Shown: positions 27,101 through 39,341 of the stretch, in pieces
Layout of the letters: each line of letters begins with the position of its first letter
Numbering within the stretch: position 1 is the stretch's first letter
Made by a program: the position numbers and the translations under genes
The notes under the pieces: generated by a model
Told to the model about the DNA's origin: nothing
The model's input: only the letters and a program-made list of their open reading frames with translations
Database searches by the model: none
NCBI GenBank assembly: GCA_014549065.1
Contig: JACDOX010000116.1
Span: 1,818,879 to 1,882,878 of the forward strand
Direction of reading: 5' to 3'
DNA: 64,000 nt
Source of the DNA: Cardinalis cardinalis
Lineage: Eukaryota > Chordata > Aves > Passeriformes > Cardinalidae

Positions 27101-28858
27101 ATAGGGAGGTTTTTATAGATGGAGAGAAGTGTTTTAACTCTGTTGTACTCTGTACAAGTGACAACTTGCAGAAACTGAGAAACTGGACCAGTAAATGAAT
27201 CAGGCTTTTGGAAGAAATAAATAGCTATCCCAGAGCTTGGTCAAAAAACTGCTTTTTAGAGATCTTTACAGTAATAAAATGTTCTTAAGGTGGACAAAAT
27301 GACCCAAAATAATTATGATGCCATCAATTGCACCTGAAATAGACCCTTGAAAAGGAAATGGTTGGAATGAAATGACCTGACAATTGATTTATCTAAATGA
27401 CCTTTAAATGATTTTTAAATGAGGTCTAGGGCTTCTACCTTCGAATTAGAATGAAGGATCTGACCTGTTGGGTCATTGAGTTACATGAAACAAATTAGAA
27501 AGTGCTTGTGCTGGGGAATAATGGTTATTTCTGGCCATGAGATTGTATAGATGTTTTAGAATCAAAACTATTTCAACTCAAGGTACCAAAGTTGTTACAA
27601 ACCAGTGACCACCCCAAATACTGTCCTATGGCATTTCAAGTGTAATGTAGTTAAGGAAAGTTGATGTTGCTCAAGTACTTAGTAGTATAGGCCAAGGGGA
27701 AAAAAGAACGTTTGATTTTTGTGAGGAGGAACATGTAAAGTAAATTAGACAAGATGCAACTGGTGGTATAGTACACAGATGAAATTTGCATTACTCACTG
27801 CAATGTCTGAAATNTAACATGAGAAAGCTTTTTCTTGTGGCTTTTTTCAAAACCTCGATCAAATAGATANTCTAGTTGCCTGAATTTCTGCTGAGATTCT
27901 AGTAGGGATCAGATTTAAAATGAAATTAAACTTGTTTAGGGAAGGAATTCCTTGAATATATTTAAATTTCTTGAGCTGGAAGAAGGTACAAAGACTGCAA
28001 CTTCTGCAAAAGGGAGAAAAAGGCTTGAAGCCTGGAAGCCAGCTTGGAAACCAGTATGCATATAATAAGACACAAAGTAAATATAGAAAAGTAGGAAGGT
28101 ATATTGTAACTTACTAGACAAATCCTTCCTCTCCAGCTACCTGAGAAATTATATTTTCTGAGGCTTGAAGCTCTGTGATGACATAGTGTAGTTACAGACT
28201 TTCATATCTGAATTGTCTTGGGGTTTGCTTGCTAAGATTAGTTTGAACTATTTTATAAAAAAAAAATCAAAAAAGTCATTCTTAGGTAGAATGAAGTTTG
28301 AGACTAAGTAAAACCTGCTGCAGATTTAGTCTGCCATCCCAGCAGAATTTATCTGAAAGTGAGTACACCAGCTAGAAAAGAAAATACTGAGGAACAGTAT
28401 TTCTATTACTATTGAGTGACAGAGAGAAAAGACTTGGGATTGATACATAATATTTTCTGCTATTTAATGTCTGTAGTAAGAAAGTGAGTAACTTTTAGTA
28501 GGGAGTAGCAAGATAGTCTGTGGCAAGAGACAGTGACAAACCTGACCAATTTTTGTATATTTTCTCACTTCCAACATGTTCTTGCTTTTATTGAAGTGAA
28601 ATAGTTAGTCCAGGCACTGAAAGAAGCAAATGGAGACTGAAAAGGAGGCAGGAGCAGGGTACAAAGATGTGTCAATGCTCANAGTGAAGAAGACTTCTTT
28701 TTAAGTGAAACTTTACTGGGGAACAGAACTGTTTGAAGTCTGCCCTTCTGCTTCTTGGGTCTACCATACTCTCACATTGAAGACCTGGTTCTTAACTCAG
28801 AAATATGTTATGTTCTTTGTCTTTGGGTGTTTGTTTTTTTTTCTTTTTGCGGGATTTT

Positions 28859-28877
28859 GTTTGTTTGTTTGTTTGCT
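28859..28877. repeat. (GTTT)n short microsatellite
   Basis: Nearly five head-to-tail GTTT units within a longer T- and G-rich run at about 28810-28918. Similar runs at about 40430-40490 and, in complementary A/C form, at 51714-51790 are also low-complexity. Confidence 0.85.
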
Positions 28878-31800
28878 GGGTTTGTGTTTTTGGTTCTTGT
28901 TTTGTATTTTTTTTTCCCCTTAGGAAATAGCTGTATGTTACTTTACAAATAGTCAAAACATCAAATGGTGTGTCTTTGTTTTTTTACTAGTGCAATTTCA
29001 ATTCAATGTGTTTATAATATGTTTCATGGTGTGCAAACTGTTTTTAAGGAAAAGGATATTGGCAAAATTGCTATTTTTTAATGCCCTTTCCATCCAAAAG
29101 GTTTGGATTCCTCTTGGCTGAAGGATCCAAGAAATTGCAGCATGATAGGTAGGTTAAAGGTTAGAAGAACATGCGTGAATGAATGTGAGCTCTGGAAGTG
29201 CTAGTGGGATTTATTCTTGCTAATACAATGACTAAGACACTTGTACACTTGCACCTGGATGGACCATGTATTTTCTGTGAAAATTATTTAATTATTTGAG
29301 CATTAATATTCTTAAACCTTTTCTTATTCTATTTCATGAATTTTGGGTGCAGTATTTCTGAGCTCTAAGCAAGAAACAATATTAGTTGTAGCCTTATATA
29401 GCAAGAAACATGGTTGGTACTCTTGACTCCTGAATCCCTCTGCCCTGTAGGTTTATTAAAACTCTGTACAGAGCTTTGCATCTTCTTGACTCCCCTGAGC
29501 TAACAGTTTAAACCATGAACTCATATTATGTGAGATGCAGTCAGAACCGTCTGTTATATCCAGGAAAAAGTAATATAATTTTTTTGTTAGAAATAGTTGC
29601 CTAAATAGCCAGATGATAAATATTTTAGAAAAGTGCAAGCACCAGGACTGCTGTTCTCTTCTGAGTTCTCTTTTGCTTCACAGTTATACAGAGAAATGGC
29701 TAATGAAAATGCGATAGTCTACCTAGCTTAATAGCATTTGAGTAGAACTTTTGTTCTACTGGCATCTCTAGCTATATGATGAAAAACAAAAATTCATAGA
29801 AACTTTGGCCAAACCAGTCTGTTAAAATCCATTATAACTGGAAAGAACAAAGCTGTGGGGAAAAACACAACTCTTCTATAATTTTTTATATCTTTCTGCC
29901 TTAGAACTTACATTTATCATTGCATAACTCTTTTATAAACACGGGAGAAGTAGTAATGAGCTAAAATTTCCTGCACTTTGTAGTGCAAAAGTATTTTTAA
30001 AAAATTTTAGACTANTAGCATATTGTCCGTAGTGTAATCAAACAAGCCTCTTACTCACTTTAATTAAAAAATTTTGTTCCTTTGTGCCACATTAGTGTAA
30101 GACAGATATCCAAGGTCCAGCTGTAGAGAGAGAAATTATTCTAAAATGCTTTGCAAATAACGAGCTCTTATTACTCATTAATAGGGTCTTATTATTCACT
30201 AAAATCTATGGAGAAGTACAAGATACTAACTGGAAAAGCTACCTGAAAGCCACTGTTAATGTTTCAACACTAGAGAATTCTTAGCCTTGGTCTGCTCCCT
30301 GTTTGGAGAATTTACAAAACTTATTCCTTATGTCAGAAAGGGTTTTCAACACCCTTTCAAGTGTACTCCTCACAACAATGTGCTCAAAATTCTTCCTGGG
30401 TATGAAATTCTTAATACCAGGTCTGAAGCAGAAAATTGAGCTGGCCTAGAGAATAAAATCATTGATTCGTTTAGAACCACTGAAAATCCTTGATACAAAC
30501 AGCGGCTTGCTGTCAGTAGCTGGAGTTGTACTTGCATGAACATTTCCAGTTTTATATATCCATCAATTTACTAGCTGGTGATCTCCTTTGTCTGTGTAGA
30601 GCTGGTTTCTATCCTTTGAGAGATATTTTGGGTATTTGTGTGTGTGTGGAAAACACAGGCTGGATTAAATATTTATATAACCCTAAACCCAGGTGACTCT
30701 CAGTCACTTGCTTCGGCAGCTGGACATAAAATGTCATTCACCTTTATTTTTGGGTTTGGACAGGTGTGACTTCCTCTTTGAAGAGGAGGTTAATGTTGAA
30801 GGAAGAGTCCAAAAAGTCAGTGTGAAATTAGGTGTTTGCAGGCAAGGCCTAAGATAGCAAAGGAAGAAGTGGGGAAGGACCTAATGAGAGCAACTATTAC
30901 TTCCCAGGTCTGGATTTTCATCAAAGTACAGAAGACCTTAAGGAGCTAGAGGTATACAGGCTGAGAAACTCCAAGGACTAAGCTGAGAGAAATCTCTGTT
31001 TAGTGCCAAGAAGATTTTAGNCTTTTGAATCTTTGGCCCAGATCACCATCTGGTGTTAATTCCACTGAAATCAAAGGAATTACGCAAGGAACTGGGACTG
31101 CGTGTGAGAAAGATTTATAATTGTAGTTTTGAAAATGAGCATGAGTTCACAGAAACAGAGCATGTCTAGACAAATGAATAACTACAAGAAGCTAGTTATT
31201 GTATTGTACTGTGATGTTTACTGAAGCTTGATGTTGTCAGCGTAACTGCTTTAATTAAGTACCTCTGAATTTCCTCTAATCTTTACCTTATTCTCATTTG
31301 GGTGAAGATAAACTTTTTATTGTTGCATATGTATTAATCCTTGAAGGCATACAAGAGAAGAAACTGCTACCTAAAGCATTTGTGAGTGTATCCGAAGTTT
31401 CAGGGTTTGTTAGGGCTATGCTAGGTCTTTGCAAATGACTGTTAACTTATCCAAAGAAATGTGAAAAATACATTATAGCATTAAACTGATGACTGAACAA
31501 AAACATGCAACTAAGCTTTTCCTGAATTTCTGTTATTTGCTCTATATTTTAAAGTCTTTGTTGTATCTTTTCTCTCCTGCTGGACTTTTCTCACCACACA
31601 TAGCAAATAGCACACTTAGCTTGATAAAAAGAATCCATGTCAGTATTTTTATGCTCTACAAACAACTTTGGTGGTGGGTTATTTTTGTTGTGGTCCCATC
31701 CTTCCCTGCCTCTGTTGCAGCTAATTAAATAATTAAATAAATTTTGTTTTCTGCACTAGTGACATTGCTTTTTGACTAATCCATGCTGTGGGTGCCTTCT

Positions 31801-33086
31801 GGGATTTGCTTTGGATTTTGACATCACCTTGTCTTTTACCCTTTCTTTTCATATGCTCTTTGCTTTTTCCTACTCTCTCTGCATAACACATTCAAATGTA
31901 TTCTTGATTAATACTAGATGAGTCAAAATGTTTGTATGCATGACAACTTCACCTTCCGGTGTAGATTAAATTTGTTTACTAAAAATGTAATAGTTAAATT
32001 TTTCCAATGTGTTCTACTAAATGACTTTGATTTTTGATTGAAAGAAAGTTGTAAATAGAAGCTATTTACTATTATTAAATTTTTGCAAAGGCTTTTTTTC
32101 TAGGGTAGAATGCTATCAGGAAAGAAATTACGCTATCCTTCAAGGGTGGTTCTCAAACTNAGTATTTTCATAAACCTATTCTTAATAGATCACTAATGTC
32201 TCCATTCTTCTCATCTTGTATCACACAGAAAAAATGAGATGAGACCTGTGCTATGTTCAGAAAATGGGGAAGCTAGACTTATTGAAAATTAGCTTCCCAG
32301 CTAGACTCATTGATAAAGCTGTGAAATAAAAATGGGAATTAAATTCCCAAGCCTGATGCAGTGCTGAAATGTTTTTCTCCTTTAGGCATTTGTAGAGTTT
32401 GTGATGAAATGATGTGTTATTAGCGATGAGAAAACAAACACTCATATTTATTTTATCTAGACTTTTAAACTTTTGCAAAGTGATTGATTCAAGTGTCAAT
32501 CAGAGATGTTTAGGTGCTGCTTATGACAGCTGGGAATAGCAGAAACTCCTATGATATTAATTTATGTATGTGAAAATCAGAAGTTATGTGGTCCTTCAAG
32601 AGAACAGAGGCTGTGATGGGTACATGGATTTCCTAGGGGCTGCCAGCTCAACAGACTAAAAACTTGACTGAAAACCCGGAAATTCTGAAGAAACATACCC
32701 GGCTGTGAGTCCTGTGATTGTGCCAGGGCTGCATTGTGGGCATGGCAGAGACAGGTTCTGTGTGACCAGGAGAGCAGGTTATACACCCTGAAGGACCTGT
32801 GTTGCCTCTTCTTGCAGAACTTTGAGCAACTCTATAAACAGCAGACAACATCACTATACTTTTTACACTTTACAGCAATGATATCTTTGTTCCACCTTGC
32901 AATGCCTGCTCATGAGGGTCAGAAAGCAGATAACCAGACTGGGCTGTCAGTCTTTGAACAGAATATAGTCCGGTTTTGATTTCTAGGACATAACATTGGA
33001 GAATGTCACCTTGGACACTGTGGAGTCAAAGGACAGCATTCCTAACTCTTCTACCTGCTGATTTCTCTCAATTCTTTCCATTGCAG

Positions 33087-33191
33087 TTTGATAAAAAATT
33101 AACAGCAAAAGGAATTGAAGAAAAGTGCAATGAACTTTTTGTATCATTTAAAAGAAGAAAAACAGAGCATATTTGTAATATTAATCATTGA
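33087..33191 (+). CDS. Weak candidate terminal coding exon, 34 codons plus stop
   Basis: A strong acceptor-like sequence, a pyrimidine-rich run from about 33060 ending in TTGCAG at 33081-33086, is followed directly by 34 open codons and a TGA at 33189-33191. The peptide begins FDKKLTAKGIEEK and is rich in Lys, Glu and Arg. No protein family is recognised, no upstream exon was identified, and only an ATTAAA-like signal follows near 33245. A-rich DNA easily gives Lys-rich frames, so this may well be chance. It is recorded because the acceptor and the frame coincide. Confidence 0.15.
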   Translation, partial: FDKKLTAKGIEEKCNELFVSFKRRKTEHICNINH

Positions 33192-33620
33192 AAAAAAATC
33201 TTAGTCCATAGTTCTGTATTTTTTTCTTTTTTTTTGATTGTGTTAATTAAAANATTTTTTTTATGAAATAGAAATGTGATCTTAAAAATTAAATGGGAAA
33301 GTAGTGGAGCCCTTAAAGATTAGAAAAATTCCTCTTCTCTATATAATCATGCACATATATTTACTAGGTAATCTACAGTAAGAACTGGGTTTTTTAGAAC
33401 TAGTGTCATTATTGTTTCAGTGGGCAGAGTATAAGATACCATGTATTGCAAATAACAAAAAAATTGCATGGGAATTAATATCTGACTATATAACCTTTAT
33501 ATTCTCATGCTGAAAACATACACTCCTGTCACAAAATTGAACTTGACCACATAAGAAGATAACTTCTGTAAGGTCAGCATCATTATATAAACATTCAGGG
33601 GCACATAAATACATGCTCTG

Positions 33621-33644
33621 CCTGGAGGTTTCAGAACCTCCAGG
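33621..33644. repeat. Perfect inverted repeat, 10-bp arms, TCAG loop
   Basis: CCTGGAGGTT at 33621-33630 is followed by TCAG and then the exact reverse complement at 33635-33644. It could form a stable short hairpin in RNA. Pairing does not extend beyond the 10 bp, so a microRNA precursor is unlikely. Confidence 0.9.
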
Positions 33645-36600
33645 TGCTGAAATTCAGCTGACAATTACAGTTGCAGGTCTAGAACAGCAATCGGAGGTAA
33701 ACAGTGAAAGTTTTTTATTGTTTCAGGTTGAGGTTTTTCAAGTGAGTCTAGTTGTGATAAACCAAGCCACTATCTGTCTATCTGAGGCATTTTACTATTA
33801 CAAGTGAAAAAACCCCAAATAAATATATAAATCATTCCTAGCTAGAAGGACCAGCTTTTATCTGTATCTTCTGTCCATCAGCAGCAATATATGAATTCCA
33901 GAGTGAAGACTCACATGACAGTGTATGCTCTGTCTTTTCAAAGCATTCTGAAATGTATAATTCTGAAAGTATTATTATTATTACAATCTGAAAGATTTAC
34001 ATTACAAAATGTGGAAGATATATGAACACTCAGTTAAGTTTAGATTTCAGTTAAGATACTGAATTTTTCTTTAAAATAAGAAACTATAATGGCATATGCA
34101 AATATTTTAAGGAGCTGGATATGCTTAAAAACAGCTCCTTTAGTGATGTGTTGGATATTTTAAGTGTGAAAAAGTGACATTTTCATACCAAGGTTTGGGT
34201 TTGTTTTGGTGTTTTATGTCAGTCTTCTAAAGTATCCTGAGGTTCAGAGCATGCCCAAAGCACAGTTTTCTCAGGCAGTGCAGAGCAAAGAAATAAACTG
34301 GTGACTTTTCTCCTCATGTCAACAATATTCAACAATATTTTTTAATGTAAATTACTTTATAAAGTAACAAACCCCATGAATATTATAACTCACAGCANAC
34401 TTAGAAATCTGAAACAATGAGAGTAGAGACCTTATTAAACTACAGCTGAGACTTTACTAAAATGGCTAATGTTTACACAGCTTTCTCCAAATGAAGGTCA
34501 TCCTAAAAGAGGCATCATCACTGGGTAGATCCAGGAAGGCCACACAGAGCTGTATAGTACTACCTGCCAAGAGGATGTCTTCATAATAAAACAGAATTTC
34601 AATAGAATACTTCAAATCTCAGCAAAATTGTTGCAAAACTCCTAACACTTTGGTTTTCCCCTGACCCTTTTCCATTCAATCAAACTAATATTTGCAAAGA
34701 CTATACTCTGGAATTATTCTTGCTGTTCAGTTTTGCATCCTCTGTGGAATTAGCAATACTGTTAAAAAAGAAGATAAAGGATTGTATAGTAATTTGGGTA
34801 CTACTCAGCTAGATTTTGCTAGACCAAATGCAGTTATTCAGATGATGGCAGTGCTACTAAAAATATAAGGTCAAGTGTTTGTGAACATGATGTTCCAGAA
34901 GTATTTCCTTTCATACACTGCTGCTCAGGCTGGATTTGCTCTCTGCTGTATTCATATATACTACAGATAAATAATGCTATGGAAATAATGCATGGCTAGA
35001 GAAGTGGGGGAATGCTGATGCTGAGGGCACTGAAATTGCTTTGGTTTCTTTGCTTACTTTTTGCAACCTCTGTATTTTTCCAACATCCATTCTCTTATTT
35101 AGGCCACTGCAACAAACTGGCAGCTCTTTCTTCCAGAATAGCAGAAAGGAGAGTTTGCAGCTGCTGTGTCTTGCTCTCCATTACTTACAATGCTATCTGA
35201 CAAGTTTACCTCGCAAGAACAAATCAGGTGAATTANGGTTTTTAGGTGTAGTGATAGCGTGTAGACCACTGAAAGGAGAATTGGAAAAGTGAGGTGAAAG
35301 AGAAAGGGCAAGGAGTGAAAGATGGAACAGCAACTACAATGGAAACTCCACTGGCTGTGTTAATAAGTGGCATTGACACAGAAAGGGGAACACTGGTTCT
35401 ATGGAAGTTTAGGCTGGAAATATAGAAAAGACCATAATTTAAAGGATTAAGCTCCTTGAATGGCCTTCAGATAAAAATAGCTGGGGAAGTGGGTAAGTTC
35501 TAAGATGAGGCTCTGTAAGCCTATGAAAGGGATTAGGTGATGATGGGGGAATGGAGTTGACGACCCAAGAGATTAATTCATTCCTGTAGCCCCTCACACT
35601 TTTTTCAAGGGATAGTTTGACTGAAGATTTAGTGCATCACTGAGTCTCATTTTATTTTGAAGAGTAAATCTCATGTTCAGCCATTAGCACAGTAGATTTC
35701 TTCTCTTGGAAGAAGTGGTTTAGATGCTTTAAAGTGTTCTTGCTATAGTGCAGATTAATCTGTTATTGATTAATCTCACATCTTTTGCACTCACTAGAAA
35801 GTTATCACAGAGATGGCAAGCATGGATAAATTGAAAGAGCTACTTTCACCAGTGATGTCCCACATACATGGAGAAATTAACTGTACGCACAGGCCTCAGG
35901 AGGTCAGAGTAAAGCAATCTTATCAGTTATAAAACAATCAAGTATACTTTTTTCCCCTTGTTATGGCATAATTTTGAACAATACTACATTGTTTCATGCC
36001 AGCAATGGGAGACNAGTAGTCCTCTGATGTAAAATTACTTCATCTTTGATGTGGGACATCACAATCATGTAAATTTTAGGAGTCTGCAAAGCTCCATGTG
36101 TCTCAAGTTGTTTTATCTACTTAGGAGATACAAAAATGTGTTTTTAAATAGCATGCAATTATATTGATACTTGCAATTGTCAGGAATAATTGGGAAATTA
36201 TATGGTTTGTCATCGAATTTTTTATTCCTTGCATTTTGCAAAGATTGTAGCAGCCCATTACTCCACCTCATTCCTTATGACTCTTCACACAATACATGAT
36301 GGGTCTTGATCAAACGCAGTTCTTAATTTAGTGAAATAAGAATGTAACCCTTTCATGCCACTGGACACCACAGAGAGATGCAGAATAAGGAGATTTCTGG
36401 AGCAAAATGTGTAGCAACAAAATCTCATATTAATCAGGCACCTCAATCTCTATGGCTGGAACAATGACACATTTGTGTTTGATTGGAAGCTGAAGATCTG
36501 TCTCACAGTTTGGGTTATAAAAACAAATAATATTCCTGGTTCTGTGGATTACTCAGTTTCACAATAAGAGCAAATATAAGTAGCGTAAAACTGCTCATTA

Positions 36601-38200
36601 TGTTTAAGCATTCTTATCTTCTGCTGCACCTTTTTACTCTGTGGTTACCCATTTTTTGCTCAGACTGAATTAAGGTAGGAATCTCATGTGTCGCTGTTTC
36701 ATGTTTCCATTCTATGGTAATTTATTTCTCAGTTATTTGCAGTTAACTGAAACCTATTGGGAGTTGGACACACATACCCAGCATGGATTTTTCTCCTAAT
36801 CTGTATATTTTCACTGTGACCGTTAGACAGGGAAAACAATGAGAAGGATTGGAGGAGAGGACTACTTTTAAAATTGATTACAACCCAGAAGATGAATACA
36901 TTAAAAATACATAAAAAGTTGGTGCATATCTGACTAACTCAAATAGGATGGTTTTATCAGCAAACTTCTTTCCAAACTGATCTATTCACATGTACATGCA
37001 CACAGAAGAAGAGGTTGAGAATTGATGGAGTTTTAACTGCCTTCAATTTGTTAGAAATTACTAACTCGATTTACATTAATGGAGAAAAAAATCCAGAAGT
37101 GGCTGCCTGACAGGGGCTTTGCATAATTTAGATTTCTTTGTTAATTGTTTCTGCCAACTGTTTATGAGGTAACATTTTTGTTATCTTGAACAACTGACTT
37201 TGTACAGGCTGTCTTTTTGAGAACTTGAAGGTCATTTAATCTTTGCCACAGCTCAATTTATGCCATAAAGATAANTGATTTCGTTTTTTATTTTAAAATT
37301 AACAGGCACAGACATACAACCACCCATACACACAAACACACACACGTGCCCTGCCTTGCACACTACTAGCTAGAAAACTTTTTGGATACAGCATCTTGTT
37401 TGTATCTTTTTCTATATGTTTTTCTTTCTGTTTAAAGATGCTGACCTAGCTGAGCTGTCTATGAATGAGCTGCTTGTGGGTATTGCTTAATCAGAGCAGT
37501 AAAGACCTTGGTTCAAGCTGGTGAACCTTAATTTCTTTGGTTTCACACAATACATCATCTTCAAGTGCCTTAGTGAACAGACATGTCATAGTGTCTTACT
37601 ACTGTGACATAGAGCAGTAATGGTTAGAACTTATAGAGGGATTTTGAACACTTTTGACTAGTTCACCTCTTCTCCTTACCTGCTGGTTTTGAGTAACAAG
37701 TCAAAAAAGCTTGTGGGAAGCACAGCATCTCCCCGCATTGTTTTTGGCCCTGCAAGCCTTTCCCTTCCTGTATGACATGCATTGAGGAAGGTGCTAAGGA
37801 AGAGGAATCAGTAATGGTTTCTCTGCACCTAGAGACAACCCAGACAGGACTGGTCATCTGGATACAGAAACCAGGGTGGCAGTGTTAGTGCAGTTGTCCA
37901 CAAGACAGGCCAACACAGTCTGCTTTCAATACCTGTGAAACTATACTGTTATCTCTAACTCTGCTTGAACAGAGTTTTGGTTTCTTATTCTGCGTTTGCC
38001 CAGTAGTGCACTGTTATGTCCTATTTAGCCCTTTGTGGTACAAGAAGCATTCCACCTTTTCTGTAAGAGGTGAAATTGTGGAGCCTGATGCAACAGGCCA
38101 AAGAAGGTGAGGCTGCCTCAGCTCTGTGTTCCCTGGCTCAGCCAGAATTGAGGCTGAAATGTCCTCCCGCCGGGTGTATCCACACAGAACAGCTGTGCAT

Positions 38201-38230
38201 GCCACATGTATACAGGTATACATGCCTGGC
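38201..38230. repeat. Inverted repeat CATGTATAC-AG-GTATACATG with outer GCCA/TGGC
   Basis: Nine-base perfect arms at 38205-38213 and 38216-38224 are separated by AG. After a two-base bulge, pairing resumes between GCCA (38201-38204) and TGGC (38227-38230). It lies about 60 bp left of the old LTR and outside it. Confidence 0.88.
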
Positions 38231-38290
38231 CACACATGTCATAGGTGTACACATATAGCACTCACATGAACTCAAACAGTGCCAGGGCAT

Positions 38291-39341
38291 TGTAATTTGA
38301 CACTGGACCAATGCCAGGCACCCATGAAAGTCGCTCACTCACTTTCTCCTGCCACAAATAGAGAAGAAAAAAAAATACTGCAGGGTTCCTGGGTTGAGAT
38401 AAGGACCAGGAGAAAACACTTCAGGCATAAAAGAGGTTCAATTTAAAGCTACGAAGTGAACTTATTACTAACAGAGTTCAAGGAGGGAAATGAAAAGTAA
38501 AATAAGTCCTTAAAAATGTCTTTTCCACCCCAGCCCCTCTCTCCTTCCCACTGACAGANCAGGGAAACAGGACATGGAGGTTTCGGTCAGTTCATGACCA
38601 AGATTTTCTTCCACTGCTCCAGGAGAGGAGTCCTTCCCATGTGAGGCCANGGGGTCCCTCCCACAGGACACAGCTCTCCNTGAACTTTTCCAGCATAGTT
38701 TCAATCTCACAAGCAGCAGTCCTCCCAAAATTGCTGCAACATGATTTCCTCCCATTGGCTACCAGTGCTCCCAAAACTACTGTGCCATGGGTCACTCTTT
38801 CCCACAGGGTACATTCCTCCAAGGACAGGCTGCTCCAGCCTGGAAGCAAGNGCNCNCTCCCCANTGGGTCTCCCACNNGATCACAGCCTCCNCCAGGCAT
38901 CCATCCGCTCCAGCATGGGCACCTCCCCCACGGGCTGCAGGTGGATCTCTGCATTCCCCGTGCACCCATGGGCTGCAGGGCACAGCTGCTTCACCATGGT
39001 CTTCACCACAGCCTGCAGAGCAATCTCAGCTCCAGTGCCTGAGCACTTCCTCCCCCTCCTTCTCCTCTGACCTTGGTGTCTCTGTGCTGCTTTCCCTCAC
39101 ATGTTCTCACCTCCTCCTCTTTGCTGACTAGAAGAAAAAAACTGTGCCCACTTTGTTTTGATTTTCTTCTTAGGTATGTGATCACAGTGGTGTACCAAAC
39201 TCTCTAACTGGAGAGCAGCATGTCCATCTTCAGAGCTATCAGGGATTGACTCTGCTGGACATGGTGGAAGCTTCCGGAAGCTTCTCACAGAAGNCACCTC
39301 TGTGGAGCCCCTGCTACCAAAAACCGGGCCATGCAAATACA
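38291..39341 (-). mobile_element. Old LTR (about 1.05 kb) of an avian endogenous retrovirus, minus strand
   Basis: This GC-rich block, dotted with Ns, matches the order of motifs in a long, very common avian LTR read from the minus strand. From left to right on the plus strand there is a TGTAATTTGAC start and CCAGGCACCCA, then GGGTTGAGATAAGGA. These are followed by the poly(A)-signal position (plus CTTATT at 38461-38466, so minus AATAAG, degenerate). Next come several CTCCAGC.TGG tandem units, CTTCACCATGGTCTTCACCACAGCCTGCAG-type blocks and GACCTTGGTGTCT. A degenerate TATA position follows at about 39171-39177. The right end is AAGCTTCTCACAGAAG...CTACCAAAAACC...CATGCAAATACA. No matching target duplication is visible (GGGCAT left, CTGGTA right), consistent with age. 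No gag-pol is attached. Confidence 0.82.

Larger units (their letters stand above)
14471..38290. other. Long unique AT-rich stretch, no gene identified
   Basis: About 24 kb with no recognisable gene, RNA gene or LINE/LTR. It holds short local duplications (16132-16169, 24017-24105), an inverted repeat at 33621-33644, GTTT and G/T-rich low-complexity runs (about 26770-26830 and 28850-28915), and a weak terminal-exon candidate at 33087-33191. A 110-codon frame beginning at 25293 has a good start context but no recognisable domain and was not accepted. GC-richer patches at about 32590-32830 and 37660-38280 did not match a repeat I know. Intergenic or intronic sequence is the simplest reading. 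Confidence 0.55.

Noticed and set aside
30679..30692. Telomere-like AACCCTAAACCC
   Set aside because: Only about two imperfect units; not an interstitial telomeric array.
30707..30731. U6 snRNA-like start (TGCTTCGGCAGC followed by ACATAAAA)
   Set aside because: About 12 bases match the 5' end of U6, but the following sequence does not continue the match, so it is probably chance or at most a tiny remnant.
32590..32830. GC-richer patch with CTCTATAAACAG as a possible further LTR promoter
   Set aside because: No TG...CA ends, poly(A) signal or flanking duplication could be found in a consistent arrangement.
35752..35787. Repeated GATTAATCT and palindrome CAGATTAATCTG as a homeodomain cluster
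   Set aside because: Short AT-rich words recur by chance at this composition; nothing else supports a regulatory element.
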